39,579 nt of DNA, from contig JANXZG010000073.1 in assembly GCA_025355645.1 (NCBI GenBank), positions 1 through 39,579 of the forward strand, given 5' to 3'. Of this stretch, positions 38,788 to 39,579 are shown one piece after another. The stretch is from Gammaproteobacteria bacterium. Lineage in GTDB: Bacteria; Pseudomonadota; Gammaproteobacteria; Steroidobacterales; Steroidobacteraceae. Position 1 is the stretch's first letter; each line of letters begins with the position of its first letter. A program made the translations under genes and the position numbers. The notes beneath the pieces were generated by a model that had not been told where the DNA came from, did not search any database, and saw only the letters and a program-made list of their open reading frames with translations.

Positions 38788-39579
38788 ATGGCTGTACGTA
38801 CCCGATTCGCTCCTAGTCCTACTGGTTTTTTGCATATTGGCGGCCTGCGCACAGCCTTGTTCTGCTGGTTATATGCAAAACGCCATGGTGGTGTCTTTGT
38901 GCTGCGAATCGAAGATACCGATATTGAGCGATCCACCCCGGAAGCCATCCAGCAAATCCTCGATGGTATGGAATGGGCGGGCCTGGTGCAGGACGAAGGC
39001 CCGTTTTACCAGACCCGGCGCTTTGATCGCTATAAAGAGGTCATTGACGAGCTACTCGCCAGTGGCTATGCCTATCGCTGCTATTGCACGAAAGATGAAC
39101 TAGAGAAGATGCGTGCCGATCAGCTGGCCCGCGGACAAAAGCCCCGGTATGACGGTCGCTGGCGCGATCGGCAGGATACGCCGGTCGGCGTGCCGTTTGT
39201 TGTGCGTTTCAAGAATCCACTGGGGGGCGAAGTGGTAGTCCAGGACGTTGTCCATGGGCGTGTCGTCTTCCAAAACTCCGAACTTGATGACTTGATCATT
39301 GCGCGCTCGGATGGCACCCCGACGTATAATTTCTGCGTGGTCGTGGATGACATGGACATGGAAATCACTCATGTCATTCGCGGTGATGATCATCTGAACA
39401 ATACCCCGAGGCAGCAAAACATGCTCGTCGCGTTGGGCCGCAAGCCGCCGGTCTATGCACACCTTCCAATGATATTGGGCGCAGACGGCGCCAAGCTGTC
39501 CAAGCGGCATGGGGCCGTCAGCGTGCTGCAGTACCGGGACGAAGGCTTTTTACCGGAGGCCGTGCTCAATTACCTGGCG
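38788..39579 (+). CDS. gltX: Glutamate--tRNA ligase, partial (3' end outside window)
   Basis: The 264 codons from ATG 38788 to the window end read without a stop. They show the class I synthetase HIGH-type motif in [17 protein letters not shown], then [15 protein letters not shown] and [15 protein letters not shown], and the KMSKS-type motif AKLSKRHG near the end. This is the catalytic half of bacterial GluRS, which charges tRNA-Glu with glutamate. It is a housekeeping gene marking the right flank of the polysaccharide region, about 100 bases from the divergent tRNA-Val gene. The C-terminal anticodon-binding part lies beyond 39579. Confidence 0.97.
   Translation, partial: MAVRTRFAPSPTGFLHIGGLRTALFCWLYAKRHGGVFVLRIEDTDIERSTPEAIQQILDGMEWAGLVQDEGPFYQTRRFDRYKEVIDELLASGYAYRCYCTKDELEKMRADQLARGQKPRYDGRWRDRQDTPVGVPFVVRFKNPLGGEVVVQDVVHGRVVFQNSELDDLIIARSDGTPTYNFCVVVDDMDMEITHVIRGDDHLNNTPRQQNMLVALGRKPPVYAHLPMILGADGAKLSKRHGAVSVLQYRDEGFLPEAVLNYLA

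Overview
The window looks like a proteobacterial chromosome segment, probably Beta- or Gammaproteobacteria, with moderately high GC. The reasons are Gram-negative export machinery (outer-membrane auxiliary and beta-barrel proteins), lipoprotein signal peptides, a DUF4124-type lytic transglycosylase and a tRNA-Val next to gltX. The taxonomic call is an inference; no rRNA is present.

Left flank (1-2375, + strand): a SRAP/YedK-type DNA-protein crosslink protein, a small lytic transglycosylase and a rhomboid protease. Core export module (2422-8276, + strand, with stop/start overlaps): a WecG/TagA-type glycosyltransferase, a dual-specificity-like phosphatase, a Wza-type export protein, a chain-length determinant, a separate BY-kinase-type tyrosine autokinase and an outer-membrane beta-barrel protein. 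The order and protein types match the exopolysaccharide half of exosortase A (XrtA)/PEP-CTERM loci, yet neither an exosortase nor a PEP-CTERM tail is visible in this window.

Central mosaic (8296-28704): short cassettes on alternating strands. They include an orphan acyl carrier protein, six glycosyltransferases, a PIG-L deacetylase with extra domains, a tandem alpha/beta-hydrolase with non-serine nucleophile positions, a beta-helix lipoprotein, a Wzx-type flippase, a Wzy/WaaL-type membrane protein, an asparagine-synthase-like amidotransferase, a GT39-type membrane glycosyltransferase and a UbiA/DPPR-synthase-like prenyltransferase. Together these could build, modify, flip, polymerise and export a lipid-linked polysaccharide.

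Right part (28947-37901, - strand): an 1884-residue lipoprotein with 14 Ig-like repeats in front of a PKD and beta-helix region paralogous to the smaller lipoprotein at 15671-17944. It is followed by a 2-oxoglutarate/Fe(II) oxygenase and a secreted protein with seven TIGR03803 repeats and four unrecognised N-terminal repeats.

Right boundary (38233-39579): a frameshifted, 5'-truncated IS6-type transposase remnant that stops within a few bases of tRNA-Val(CAC), then gltX, which runs off the window end. The IS scar next to a tRNA and the strand mosaic suggest an exchangeable surface-polysaccharide island between housekeeping genes.
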